Origin: Streptomyces griseoruber | GTDB taxonomy: Bacteria > Actinomycetota > Actinomycetes > Streptomycetales > Streptomycetaceae | Direction: 5' to 3' | Assembly (NCBI RefSeq): GCF_001514205.1 | Contig: NZ_KQ948779.1 | Span: 72,955-136,954 of the forward strand | Length of the DNA stretch: 64,000 bases | In this document: positions 17,269 to 25,809 of the stretch, piece by piece | How the letters are laid out: the number at the start of each line of letters is the position of its first letter | Numbering within the stretch: the first letter of the stretch is position 1 | The notes under the pieces: model-generated | The model's database searches: none | Told to the model about the DNA's origin: nothing | What the model saw: only the letters and a program-made list of their open reading frames with translations | Position numbers and translations under genes: made by a program

Positions 17269-17868
17269 ATGACGCTGCTGACGACCTGGTCCGAGTCCGG
17301 CCCGGAGACCCTGGTCCGCCGCACCTCCGACCCCGCCGAGATCGCCGAGGCCCTCAAGCCGCTGGGCGTGCGCTACGAGCAGTGGCCGATCCGTGAGGAC
17401 GTCCCGTTCGACGCCGACAGCGCGACCGTGTTCGCGGCGTACGGCCCGGAGATCGACAAGCTGAACGCCGAGGAGGGCTTCACCACCGTCGACGTCCTCG
17501 GCCTGCACCCCAGCGACGACCCGGAGTTCCCCGCGAAGGCGAAGGCGGCCCGCGAGAAGTTCCTCCAGGAGCACACGCACGACGACGATGACGAGGTCCG
17601 CTTCTTCGTCTCCGGCTCCGGCATCTTCTATCTGCACGTCAACGGCGAGGTGCACGCGGTCTACTGCGAGAAGGGCGACCTGCTGGGCGTGCCGCGCGGC
17701 ACCACCCACTGGTTCGACATGGGCACGAGGCCGTCGTTCACCGCGATCCGCTTCTTCCACGAGGAGGACGGCTGGATCGGCAACTTCACCGGTTCCCCGA
17801 TCTCCGCCCGCTTCCCGGACTACGACACGATCGCCGCGGGGTACGAGGCCGACAAGGGTGCCGCGTGA
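17269..17868 (+). CDS. mtnD: Acireductone dioxygenase MtnD
   Basis: Last ring-opening step of methionine salvage. It converts acireductone plus oxygen to 4-methylthio-2-oxobutyrate and formate (iron form) or to an off-pathway acid, CO and formate (nickel form). 199-residue cupin. The metal-binding H-T-H-x4-E is seen at about 102-109 (HTHDDDDEVRFF), with the fourth ligand in THWFDMG near residue 146. ATG with GGAG nine bases upstream. First of three overlapping genes (mtnD-mtnC-mtnB). Confidence 0.95.
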   Translation: MTLLTTWSESGPETLVRRTSDPAEIAEALKPLGVRYEQWPIREDVPFDADSATVFAAYGPEIDKLNAEEGFTTVDVLGLHPSDDPEFPAKAKAAREKFLQEHTHDDDDEVRFFVSGSGIFYLHVNGEVHAVYCEKGDLLGVPRGTTHWFDMGTRPSFTAIRFFHEEDGWIGNFTGSPISARFPDYDTIAAGYEADKGAA

Positions 17869-18593
17869 GCCTGCACGACCCGCGCTTCGACGTGGACGCG
17901 GTGGTGCTCGACATCGAGGGCACCACGAGCGCCACGGGCTTCGTCGTCGACGTGCTGTACCCGTACTCGCGCGCCCGGTTCGCCGAACTGCTCACCGAGC
18001 GGGCCGCCGAGCCCGCGGTGGCCCGGGCGATCGCCCAGGTGCGCGAGCTGACGGGCGAGCCGGACGCCGACGCGGCCGCGATCGAGAAGACGCTGAACGC
18101 CTGGCTGGACGACGACCGCAAGGCGACCCCGCTGAAGACTCTTCAGGGCATCGTCTGGTCCGAGGGGTTCGCCCGCGGCGACCTCGTCTCGCACTTCTAC
18201 GACGACGTCGTCCCGGCGCTGCGCGCCTGGCACACGGCGGGGCTGCGGCTGTACGTGTACTCGTCCGGCTCGGTGCCGGCGCAGCGGGCGTGGTTCACCC
18301 ACAGCCCGGAGGGCGACCTCACGCCGCTCGTGTCGGGGCTGTACGACACCGAGAACGCGGGACCCAAGCAGGAGGCGGCGTCGTACCGCCGCATCGCGGA
18401 GGCGACCGGCGTGACCCCGGGCCGTCTCCTCTTCCTCTCCGACCGGCCCGGCGAGCTGGACGCGGCCCGTGCGGCCGGCTGGCGCACCGCCGGGATCCGG
18501 CGGGCCGGGGAGCCGTACTACGAGCAGGGCGTCGGCGACCACGCGCAGGCGGGGACGTTCGACGGGATCACCGTTTCGAGGAGCACCACGTGA
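17865..18593 (+). CDS. mtnC: Enolase-phosphatase E1, MtnC
   Basis: Bifunctional HAD enzyme that enolises 2,3-diketo-5-methylthiopentyl-1-phosphate and then removes the phosphate to give acireductone. 242 residues. Motif I is VVLDIEGTTSATGFVVDVLY (nucleophile Asp, then Glu), motif II is LYVYSSGSVPAQRAWF, motif III is the Lys in GPKQEAASY and motif IV is LLFLSDRPGELDAARAAGW. Its GTG start overlaps the mtnD stop (GTGA), implying coupled translation. Confidence 0.95.
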   Translation: MSLHDPRFDVDAVVLDIEGTTSATGFVVDVLYPYSRARFAELLTERAAEPAVARAIAQVRELTGEPDADAAAIEKTLNAWLDDDRKATPLKTLQGIVWSEGFARGDLVSHFYDDVVPALRAWHTAGLRLYVYSSGSVPAQRAWFTHSPEGDLTPLVSGLYDTENAGPKQEAASYRRIAEATGVTPGRLLFLSDRPGELDAARAAGWRTAGIRRAGEPYYEQGVGDHAQAGTFDGITVSRSTT

Positions 18594-19198
18594 CCGCCGA
18601 CATCTCCGCGCTCGACCTGGAAGAGGCCGGCGCCGTCCTCGCCGCCGAGTCCGCCCGGTTCGCCTCCTTCGGCTGGATGCGGGGCACCTCCGGGAACCTG
18701 TCCGTGGTGCTCTCCCGCGACCCGCTGCGGCTCGCGGTCACCGCGAGCGGCCACGACAAGGGTGAACTGACGCCCGCGGACGTGGTGCTGGTGGACGGTC
18801 AGGGCGCGGCGGTGCGGGGCGGCAGGCCGTCCGCGGAGGCCGAGCTGCACGCACGGGTCGCTGCGCTGACGGGGGCCGGAGCCGTGGTGCACGTGCACAC
18901 GGTCGCCTCCGTGGCCATGGGGCGTCGTGAGCCGGGTGGGATCACCTTCAAGGACGTCGAGATGCTCAAGGGGGTCGGGCAGCCGGCGCACGACGTGGAG
19001 GTGACACTGCCCGTCATCGCCAACAGCCAGGACATGAAGGTGCTCGGGGATCGCCTCGAAGAGGCACGGAACCCCCGTATGCCGGCGGTGGTGGTCGCAG
19101 GACACGGCCTGTACGTCTGGGGTAGCGATCCGCGTCAGGCCCGGCACCACACCGAAGTCGTCGAGTGGCTGCTGGAGTTGGAGCTGTCGCAGCGCTGA
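18590..19198 (+). CDS. mtnB: Methylthioribulose-1-phosphate dehydratase MtnB
   Basis: Class II aldolase-fold zinc enzyme that dehydrates 5-methylthioribulose-1-phosphate to the diketo compound used by MtnC. 202 residues from the GTG at 18590, which overlaps the mtnC stop by four bases and has GAGGAG upstream. Metal-binding histidines are in AVVHVHTVASVAM and AGHGLYVWG, the acidic residue in SAEAELHARV, and the phosphate contact in MRGTSGNLSVVL. Gene order D-C-B is the reverse of the reaction order. Confidence 0.94.
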   Translation: MTADISALDLEEAGAVLAAESARFASFGWMRGTSGNLSVVLSRDPLRLAVTASGHDKGELTPADVVLVDGQGAAVRGGRPSAEAELHARVAALTGAGAVVHVHTVASVAMGRREPGGITFKDVEMLKGVGQPAHDVEVTLPVIANSQDMKVLGDRLEEARNPRMPAVVVAGHGLYVWGSDPRQARHHTEVVEWLLELELSQR

Positions 19199-19204
19199 CG
19201 GAGT

Positions 19205-19239
19205 GGAGCGGGACCCCCGGCGATCGGAGGTCCCGCTCC
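19205..19239. terminator. Bidirectional terminator between mtnB and mtnA
   Basis: Perfect 11-bp stem GGAGCGGGACC / GGTCCCGCTCC with a 13-base loop between the two converging genes. Confidence 0.8.
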
Positions 19240-19244
19240 CTTGT

Positions 19245-20276
19245 CTACTTCAGGTGGTCGCCGGGCAGTTCGCCCGAGGCCACTTCCAGTACCCCCCGCT
19301 CGGTGACCAGGCCCGTCACCAGCCGCCCCGGCGTCACGTCGAAGGCGGGGTTGTGGCCCCGCGACTCGGCGGGGGCCGTCCGCAGGCCGGCCCACTCCAG
19401 CACCTCGTCCTCGCCGCGGAGTTCGATGTGGATGGCGTCGCCGTCCGGGGTGGCGAGGTCCACCGTGGTCGTCGGTGCCGCCACCAGGAACGGGATCCCC
19501 GCGTCCGCGCAGGCCAGGGCGACACCCACGGTGCCGACCTTGTTGGCGGTGTCGCCGTTGGCGGCGATCCGGTCGGCGCCGACGATCGCCGCGTCGACCG
19601 CGCCGCGCAGGATGGTGCCGGCGGCGGCCCCGTCGGCCTGGACGTAGTGCGGGATGCCCTCCTGGACCAGCTCCCAGGCGGTGAGGCGGGAGCCCTGGAG
19701 GAGGGGGCGGGTCTCGTCGGCGTAGACGACCTCGAGGCGGCCGCGTGCGTGGAGTTCGCGGATGACGCCGAGGGCGGTGCCCCAGCCGGCGGTCGCGAGG
19801 GCCCCGGTGTTGCAGTGGGTGAGGATCCGCAGCGGCCGGTCCTCGCCGACCCGCCCGAGCAGCCAGTCCGCGCCGAACGCGCCCATCGCGCGGTTGGCCT
19901 CGACGTCCTCGCGCTGGACGGCCGCCGCCTCCGCGAGTACCGCGTCGAGGCCCTCGGCGAAGCGGGTCATGACGCGGTCGACGCACACCATGAGGTTCAC
20001 GGCGGTGGGCCGTGCCGCGCGTACCCGCGCGACGGCCGCGCGCACCTCGGCCCCGGTCCAGCCCTCCCGCTCCCCCTGGAGGATCGCGAGCGCGACGCCG
20101 TAGGCGCCGGCCGCGCCGATGGCGGGGGCGCCGCGCACGACGAGCCGCTGGATCGCGTCCACCAGTGTGTCCACATCGCGGACATCCACGGTCTCGTCAC
20201 GGTGCGGCAGCAGCGTCTGGTCGATGAGCGTGAGGCTGTTTCCGGTCCAGGCGACAGCACGCAGTTCCTGGGACAT
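19245..20276 (-). CDS. mtnA: Methylthioribose-1-phosphate isomerase MtnA
   Basis: Isomerises MTR-1-phosphate to methylthioribulose-1-phosphate, supplying MtnB. 343 residues of the eIF2B-like family: RGAPAIGAAGAYGVAL near residue 50, THCNTGALATAGWGTALGVI with the catalytic Cys near 160, and GADRIAANGDTANKVGT with the catalytic Asp near 240. I chose the ATG at 20276 because AGGAG lies nine bases upstream; a longer open frame upstream has no ribosome site. It is divergent from the nucleoside importer and convergent with mtnDCB. Confidence 0.95.
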   Translation of the reverse strand: MSQELRAVAWTGNSLTLIDQTLLPHRDETVDVRDVDTLVDAIQRLVVRGAPAIGAAGAYGVALAILQGEREGWTGAEVRAAVARVRAARPTAVNLMVCVDRVMTRFAEGLDAVLAEAAAVQREDVEANRAMGAFGADWLLGRVGEDRPLRILTHCNTGALATAGWGTALGVIRELHARGRLEVVYADETRPLLQGSRLTAWELVQEGIPHYVQADGAAAGTILRGAVDAAIVGADRIAANGDTANKVGTVGVALACADAGIPFLVAAPTTTVDLATPDGDAIHIELRGEDEVLEWAGLRTAPAESRGHNPAFDVTPGRLVTGLVTERGVLEVASGELPGDHLK

Positions 20277-20342
20277 ATCGGGACACTCCTGATGATCCGA
20301 TGATGTCCGCCACCGTACATGACCTGGGAGAACCACAGTTCG

Positions 20343-20380
20343 AGACAGTCGCGCAGATGTCTGGAAACGGGTGTTACAGT
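20343..20380 (+). promoter_or_regulatory. Promoter of the nucleoside-importer operon with a GntR-like half-palindrome
   Basis: AGACA-N10-TGTCT (20343-20362) includes GATGTCT, the same half-site as the perfect palindrome at 27142-27156 before the GntR gene. TACAGT at 20375-20380 is a plausible -10, so the site covers the -35 zone. It suggests that the GntR/FadR regulator at the far end controls this operon. Confidence 0.5.
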
Positions 20381-20420
20381 CCAGCACCCAGTCCGCAGAC
20401 CGAGACGAAGGAGGAGACCC

Positions 20421-20486
20421 ATGATGCTCACCCAGCGCCGTTTCCTCGACTTCGGCCGGTGTGCCGGCGACGGCTGTCGACGCTGA
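20421..20486 (+). CDS. 21-residue cysteine leader peptide of the nucleoside-importer operon
   Basis: Reads MMLTQRRFLDFGR then CAGDGCRR before the stop. It has the same D-x2-R-x5-C-R spacing as the leader at 16870-16941 plus a second Cys, both TGT. A strong GGAGGA ribosome site precedes the tandem ATGs. A GCCGG-TGTG-CCGGC hairpin overlaps the first Cys codon. The ORF ends 91 bases before the binding-protein ATG, fitting a transcription or translation attenuator that senses cysteine. Confidence 0.72.
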   Translation: MMLTQRRFLDFGRCAGDGCRR

Positions 20487-20577
20487 CCTTCTCCCAGCGC
20501 CCCGTCACCCCTCTGCGGCTCTCCTCTCACCCGCTCACCGCCGAGCGTGGTTCGCCGTACCTCCGGAAGGTCCCCCG

Positions 20578-21633
20578 ATGTCCCGTAGAACCCGCCGTAC
20601 CCTGCAGACGGTCGCTGCGGCCACCCTCCTGGTCGGCGCGGCCACCGCGTGCAACGCCGCCGCCAAGAACGACGCCTCCGACAGCGCGGGCAGCGGCGGC
20701 AGCGGCACGTCGTTCACCCTCGTCACCCCGGACGCCGTCGGACAGAACGAGTTCCTGAAGCTCGCCGTCACCGGCATCAAGGACGCGGCGAAGGCCCACG
20801 ACGGCACGCAGAAGGTCTACGAGTCCACCGACACCGCCTCCCAGCAGCAGAACGTGCAGGCCGCGGTGGACGCCAAGCCGGACGTCATCGTCCTCGTCGG
20901 CTTCGAGTTCGCGGACGTCGTCGCCCAGCAGGCGGAGAAGAACCCGACGCAGCAGTTCCTCATCGTCGACGCGTGCACCACGAAGACGTACAAGAACGTC
21001 AGCTGCGCGGTGTTCCGGGAGCACGAGGGTGTCTATCTCGCGGGCGCCGAGGCCGGTCTGCTGAGCAGGTCGGGCAAGGTGGGCGCGGTCGACGTGCTCG
21101 ACACGCCCCAGTTCCGCCGCTACAGCGACCCGTTCGCGGCCGGTGCCAAGCAGGTCGCCGGCAAGACCGAGACGTCCACCCGGTTCGTCGGCGGCCAGTC
21201 GCCCTTCGACGACTCGGCGCGTGCCAAGGAGCAGGCGAACACCCTGCTCTCCAAGGGCTACGACCAGATCATGGCGGCCGCCGCGGCCGGCAACTACGGC
21301 GTCTTCGAGGCCGCCAAGGCCAAGGGGGCGTACGCGTACGGCGTGGACGTCAACCAGTGCCCCTCGGCGCCCGGCACGGTCGTCGACAACGTGATCAAGC
21401 GCACGGACGTCGCCGTGGAGAAGGGCATCGACGCGGTGCTCGGCGGCACGACGGGCACGACCGTCTCGTACGGCCTGAAGGAGGGCGGCATCAGCCTGAC
21501 CGGTCTGGAGGACGGCGTCGACTCCTCGCAGTGCGTGATCGCCGACCACAAGGACGTCCTGACGAAGGTCGAGGCGCTGCGCGACCGGATCGTGTCCGGA
21601 GAGCTGACGGTCGATGACCCCGCCGCCTCCTGA
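20578..21633 (+). CDS. BMP-family nucleoside-binding lipoprotein of ABC importer
   Basis: 351-residue basic-membrane-protein/PnrA-type substrate-binding lipoprotein, class typical of purine-nucleoside importers. Tat- or Sec-like basic N-terminus (MSRRTRRTL), lipobox ATAC with Cys25. Family motifs include PDVIVLVGFEFADVVAQQAE, the AGLLSRSGKVGAVDVLDTPQ stretch and AAAAGNYGVFEAAKAKGAYA. The ATG at 20578 was chosen for the signal peptide. With the deaminase and phosphorylase downstream, the likely ligand is a purine (thio)nucleoside such as MTA or adenosine; this is inference. Confidence 0.88.
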   Translation: MSRRTRRTLQTVAAATLLVGAATACNAAAKNDASDSAGSGGSGTSFTLVTPDAVGQNEFLKLAVTGIKDAAKAHDGTQKVYESTDTASQQQNVQAAVDAKPDVIVLVGFEFADVVAQQAEKNPTQQFLIVDACTTKTYKNVSCAVFREHEGVYLAGAEAGLLSRSGKVGAVDVLDTPQFRRYSDPFAAGAKQVAGKTETSTRFVGGQSPFDDSARAKEQANTLLSKGYDQIMAAAAAGNYGVFEAAKAKGAYAYGVDVNQCPSAPGTVVDNVIKRTDVAVEKGIDAVLGGTTGTTVSYGLKEGGISLTGLEDGVDSSQCVIADHKDVLTKVEALRDRIVSGELTVDDPAAS

Positions 21634-23152
21634 GTCCGAACTCGCGGTCGAGCTCCGGGGAATCACCAAGCGGTTCCCCGGCACGCTCGCCAACGACGCC
21701 GTCGACCTGAGCGTCCGCCGGGGCGAGATCCACGCCCTGATGGGCGAGAACGGCGCCGGCAAGTCCACGCTGATGTCCGTCCTGTACGGCATGGAGCGCC
21801 CGGATGCCGGGACGATCCGTGTCGAAGGGCGGGACGTGACGTTCGCCAGCCCGTCGGCCGCGATGGCCGCCGGACTCGGCATGGTCCACCAGAGTTTCAA
21901 GCTGTTCGACTCGCTGACGGTCGCCGAGAACGTCGTGTACGCCGCCGAGCCGCGCCGCTTCGGCCTGGTGGACCGGGCCGCCGCCCGGCGCCGGGTGCGC
22001 GAACTGGCCGAGGAGCACGGGCTGGCCGTCGACCCGGACGCCCGGGTCGGTGAGCTGCCGGTCGGGCTGCGCCAGCGGGTGGAGATCCTGAAGCTGCTGC
22101 ACCGGGGCGCGCGCACGCTGATCCTCGACGAGCCGACGGCCGTGCTCACCCCGGCCGAGGCGGACGCCCTGTTCGCCGTCCTCAAGTCACTGACCGCGCA
22201 GGGCCGTACGGTCGTCCTCGTCACCCACAAGCTGCGTGAGGTACTGGAGGGCTCCGACCGGGTGACGGTCCTGCGGGACGGCCGGGTCGTCGCCCGGCTG
22301 GTCACCGCGGACACCACGGCCGACGAGATCGCCGCCGCGATGACCGGCCGTGCGGTCGAGCTGGACCGCGTGCACGCCTCCGGTACGCCGGGCGAGGCGA
22401 TCCTCTCCGTCGAGGCCCTCGGCACGGACGCCGTCCACGGAGTGGACCTCGGTGTCCGTGCCGGGGAGATCGTCGGTATCGCGGGCGTGGCCGGCAACGG
22501 GCAGAGCGAGCTGATCGGGGCGCTGGCCGGGCTGCGCCCGGTCACCGCGGGCCGGGTCACGCTCCGGGGCGAGGACATCACCCACGCCTCGGCCGCCGAA
22601 CGCCGCGCGAAGGGCCTCGCCTACGTCCCCGAGGACCGCCACGCGGTCGGTACGGCGCCGGCGGCGACGGTCGCGGAGAACCTGGCGATGGGGCATCACC
22701 GTACGTCCCTCTCCTCCCGCGGGCTGCTGCCGCCCGCCGCCGTCCGCGCCCACGCCCGCGCGCTCGTCGAGCGGTTCGGGGTCAAGGCGGCGACCACCGA
22801 GGTGCCCGCCTCGGCGCTGTCCGGCGGCAACCTCCAGAAGCTGCTGATCGGGCGGGAACTCGCCCATGACGCCCCGCTGCTGCTCGTCGAACAGCCCACC
22901 CGCGGGGTGGACATCGGCGCCATCCAGAACATCCACGACCAGCTGATCGCCTACCGCGACGCCGGTCACGCCGTCCTGCTCGTCTCGGCCGAGCTGAGCG
23001 AGATCCGGGGGCTCGCCGACCGGGTCCTGGTGATGTACGAGGGCCGCGTCGCGGCGTCGTACACCAGGGAGGAGGCGGACGAGCGGACGCTGGGCCTGGC
23101 GATGGCGGGCGCCGCCGCCCCGGCCCCGGAAGCGGCGGAGGCCACGGACTGA
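21614..23152 (+). CDS. Nucleoside ABC importer ATPase, two nucleotide-binding domains
   Basis: 512 residues. The N-terminal half has Walker A MGENGAGKSTLMSVL, the Q-loop HQSFKLFDSLTVAENV typical of nucleoside importers, a variant signature LPVGLRQRVEILK and Walker B LILDEPTAVLTPAEADALF. The C-terminal half has a degenerate P-loop GVAGNGQSELIGAL, the signature LSGGNLQKLLIGREL and LLVEQPTRGVDIGAIQ. The gene overlaps the binding-protein gene by 20 bases. Confidence 0.93.
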   Translation: MTPPPPESELAVELRGITKRFPGTLANDAVDLSVRRGEIHALMGENGAGKSTLMSVLYGMERPDAGTIRVEGRDVTFASPSAAMAAGLGMVHQSFKLFDSLTVAENVVYAAEPRRFGLVDRAAARRRVRELAEEHGLAVDPDARVGELPVGLRQRVEILKLLHRGARTLILDEPTAVLTPAEADALFAVLKSLTAQGRTVVLVTHKLREVLEGSDRVTVLRDGRVVARLVTADTTADEIAAAMTGRAVELDRVHASGTPGEAILSVEALGTDAVHGVDLGVRAGEIVGIAGVAGNGQSELIGALAGLRPVTAGRVTLRGEDITHASAAERRAKGLAYVPEDRHAVGTAPAATVAENLAMGHHRTSLSSRGLLPPAAVRAHARALVERFGVKAATTEVPASALSGGNLQKLLIGRELAHDAPLLLVEQPTRGVDIGAIQNIHDQLIAYRDAGHAVLLVSAELSEIRGLADRVLVMYEGRVAASYTREEADERTLGLAMAGAAAPAPEAAEATD

Positions 23153-23153
23153 C

Positions 23154-24194
23154 ATGACACGTACATCCCTCGCGGGGGCGCTGCGTTCCCCGCTCACCTT
23201 CTCCGTGCTCGCGGGCCTGGTCATCGGCGCGCTGTTCCTCGTCGGCACCGGCGCGGACCCGCTCACGGCGTACGAGGCCGTGGTGACCGGCGCGCTCGGC
23301 GGCGACGGCATCGGCGCGACCCTGACGACCACCACCGGCGTGCTCGGTCTGGCGCTCGCGCTGGCGGTCCCGCTGCGGGCCGGGCTGATCAACCTCGGCG
23401 GCGACGGGCAGATGGTCCTCGGCGGGATCACCGCCGCCGTGACCGGGCTCAACTCCCCGCTGCCCGCGCCCCTCACCGTCGTCCTGGCCCTGCTGGCGGG
23501 CACGGCGGCGGGCGCCGGGTACGCGGTCCTGGCCGCGCTGTGCGAGAACCGGCTCGGGGTCCCGCTGCTGGTCAGCAGTCTGCTGCTGAGCTACCCGGCG
23601 GTGTCGCTGGCCTCCTACCTGGCCCGCTACCCGCTCAAGGAGCCGGGCTCCAGCCTGCCGCAGACCCGCGCCCTCCCGGACGGGGTGGCGCTGCCCGCGT
23701 TCGGCGACTCGACGGTCACCCTCGGGCTGGTCCTCGTCGCACTGGCCGCCGCCGCGTACTGGTTCACCGACCGGCGCACCGCCCTCGGCTACGAGATCCG
23801 CATGACGGGCCTCAACCCCCGTTTCTCCGCGTACGCGGGCGTCGAACGCCGGGGCCTCACCCTGCGGCTGATGTCCGTCTCCGGAGGTCTCGCGGGGCTG
23901 GTCGGCGCCATCGGGGTGCTGAGCTTCCCGTACCGCTTCGTGGACGGCTCACTGACCGCGCCCGGCTACACCTGGACCGGGCTGACGGCGGCGCTGCTGG
24001 CCGGCGCGGCCCCGCTCGGCACGGTGATCGCCGCGTTCTTCTTCGCCGTCCTCCAGGTCGGCGGGCTCGCGATGGAGCGGACCACCGAGGTGCCGCGCGA
24101 GCTGACCCAGGTGCTCCAGGCCATCGTGATCGTGTTCCTGGCGGCCCGACTGCGGTTCCCCCGCCGTCTGTTCCGGAAGCGGGTGACCGTCTGA
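23154..24194 (+). CDS. Nucleoside ABC importer permease 1
   Basis: 346-residue hydrophobic permease of the BMP-linked family, with about nine membrane segments. LRAGLINLGGDGQMVLGGIT and the EAA-type loop ALGYEIRMTGLNPRFSAYAG mark the class. It starts one base after the ATPase stop and its TGA overlaps the next ATG. Confidence 0.9.
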   Translation: MTRTSLAGALRSPLTFSVLAGLVIGALFLVGTGADPLTAYEAVVTGALGGDGIGATLTTTTGVLGLALALAVPLRAGLINLGGDGQMVLGGITAAVTGLNSPLPAPLTVVLALLAGTAAGAGYAVLAALCENRLGVPLLVSSLLLSYPAVSLASYLARYPLKEPGSSLPQTRALPDGVALPAFGDSTVTLGLVLVALAAAAYWFTDRRTALGYEIRMTGLNPRFSAYAGVERRGLTLRLMSVSGGLAGLVGAIGVLSFPYRFVDGSLTAPGYTWTGLTAALLAGAAPLGTVIAAFFFAVLQVGGLAMERTTEVPRELTQVLQAIVIVFLAARLRFPRRLFRKRVTV

Positions 24195-25060
24195 TGTTCC
24201 TCGACTCCGACCTTCTGATGTCGGCGCTGCGCGCGCTGACCCCGATCCTGCTGGCCGCACTGGGCGGTGCCCTGTGCGAGCGGGCCGGGGTGTTCAACAT
24301 CGGCCTCGAAGGCATGATGCTGCTCGGCTGCTTCACCTCGGTGGCCACCAGCTGGTTCACCGGCAGCCCCTGGCTGGGCGTGCTCGCGGCGGCCCTCGCG
24401 GCGGCGGCGTACTCGCTGATCCTGGCCGTGGGCGCGGTGACGCTGAAGGGCGACGCCGTGGTCCTCGGCATCGCCATGAACCTCCTCGCCGTCGGTCTGA
24501 CCAGCTTCCTGCTGCGCACGGTCTTCGGTGTGCAGGGCACCTTCGACGACCCGTCCCTCCAGGGGCTCCCGCTCATCGGCGGCTTCAGCCCGCTCGCCCA
24601 CCTCTCGTGGGCGGCGGTCGCGGTGGCCGCGCTGCTGCTGTCCCGGCATGTGTGGGGGCTGAGGCTGCGCGGGGTCGGCGAGGCGCCCGACGCGGCGGCC
24701 ACGCTCGGCGTGCGCCCCGCGACGTACCAGTACGGCGTGATCCTGCTGTCCGGGGTGCTGTGCGGTCTGGCCGGCGCCCAACTCGCGCTCGGCAACGTCA
24801 CGTTGTTCACCGAGAACATGACGGCCGGCCGTGGTTGGATCGCTGTCGTGGCCGTCATGCTCGGCCGGGCCGCGCCGCTCGGAGTCCTGCTCGCGGCGCT
24901 GCTGTTCGGGCTCGCGGAGGCGGCCGGGTTCCGTCTCCAGGGCCTCGGCCTGCCGCAGCAGGCGACCGACGCCGCGCCGTACGTCGTCACGCTCGGCGCC
25001 CTGTTCCTGACGACGGCCCGCCGCCGTCGCACCCCCCGTCCCTCTGGAGCACGTTCATGA
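24194..25060 (+). CDS. Nucleoside ABC importer permease 2
   Basis: 288-residue second permease. GGALCERAGVFNIGLEGMML is the highly conserved start of the family, LKGDAVVLGIAMNLLAVGLT follows, and LRGVGEAPDAAATLGVRPAT is the coupling loop. TGATG overlap with permease 1 and ATGA overlap with the phosphorylase show a tightly coupled operon. Confidence 0.9.
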   Translation: MFLDSDLLMSALRALTPILLAALGGALCERAGVFNIGLEGMMLLGCFTSVATSWFTGSPWLGVLAAALAAAAYSLILAVGAVTLKGDAVVLGIAMNLLAVGLTSFLLRTVFGVQGTFDDPSLQGLPLIGGFSPLAHLSWAAVAVAALLLSRHVWGLRLRGVGEAPDAAATLGVRPATYQYGVILLSGVLCGLAGAQLALGNVTLFTENMTAGRGWIAVVAVMLGRAAPLGVLLAALLFGLAEAAGFRLQGLGLPQQATDAAPYVVTLGALFLTTARRRRTPRPSGARS

Positions 25061-25809
25061 CGCAGGACCTCCTGCCCATCACCCGCGTCCCCCGCACCGG
25101 TCTGCCCGCGCACGCGGTGGTCGTCGGCGACCCGGCGCGCGCCGCCGCCGTCGCCGCGCTGCTCGACGGCGCCGAGGAGGTGTCGTACCACCGCGAGTAC
25201 CGGGTGTTCAGCGGAAGCTGGAAGGGCGTGCCGGTGGTCGTCGCCTCGCACGGGGTGGGCGCGCCGGGCGCGATCCTGCTGTTCCAGGAGCTGGCGGACG
25301 CGGGCGTGAAGGTCTTCCTGCGGTTCGGTACGGCGGGTGCGATGAAGCCGGGCATCGGCGACGGCGATCTGGTCATCGCGGAGGCGGCCGTCCGCGACGA
25401 CGGTGTCACCCACCAGCTGCTGCCCCCGGAGTACCCGGCGGTCTCCAGCCCGGAGGCCGTGTTCGCGCTCCAGCGGGCCGCCCGCGAGAGCGGCGCCCCG
25501 CACCACCGGGGTGTCGTCTGGACCCGGGCGGCCTTCCAGCCGGGGCTCCTCCCCCTCTTCTCCTACGACGGCGCCGGGCTCGCGGCGATCGAGATGGAGC
25601 TGTCGGCGCTGCTGGTCACGGCCTCGCTGCGCGGGCTGGTGGCCGGCGGGGTGCTGGTCGTGGACGGGGCGAACGCCGACGAGCTGGTCGACGAGGAGTC
25701 CACCGGCGGATACAACCCGCACCGGGACGTCGTCGCGGCCGGGGTCGAACGGGGTGCGGTGGTGTCGCTGGAGGCGCTGCGGCTGCTGGCGGAGGACGAG
25801 TCGGCGTGA
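25057..25809 (+). CDS. Nucleoside phosphorylase, hexameric NP-I type (possible methylthioinosine/MTA phosphorylase)
   Basis: 250-residue cytosolic phosphorylase that splits a nucleoside to base plus (deoxy)ribose-1-phosphate. VVVGDPARAAAVAALL binds phosphate, FLRFGTAGAMKPGIGDGDLV is the phosphate/ribose loop, and AIEMELSALLV contains the ribose-binding Met-Glu. It belongs to the uridine phosphorylase/DeoD/hexameric MTAP branch rather than the trimeric MTAP branch. Coupled to a deaminase of the MTA/SAH type, it could release MTR-1-phosphate from methylthioinosine and bypass MtnK. Substrate is inferred. Confidence 0.82.
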   Translation: MTQDLLPITRVPRTGLPAHAVVVGDPARAAAVAALLDGAEEVSYHREYRVFSGSWKGVPVVVASHGVGAPGAILLFQELADAGVKVFLRFGTAGAMKPGIGDGDLVIAEAAVRDDGVTHQLLPPEYPAVSSPEAVFALQRAARESGAPHHRGVVWTRAAFQPGLLPLFSYDGAGLAAIEMELSALLVTASLRGLVAGGVLVVDGANADELVDEESTGGYNPHRDVVAAGVERGAVVSLEALRLLAEDESA

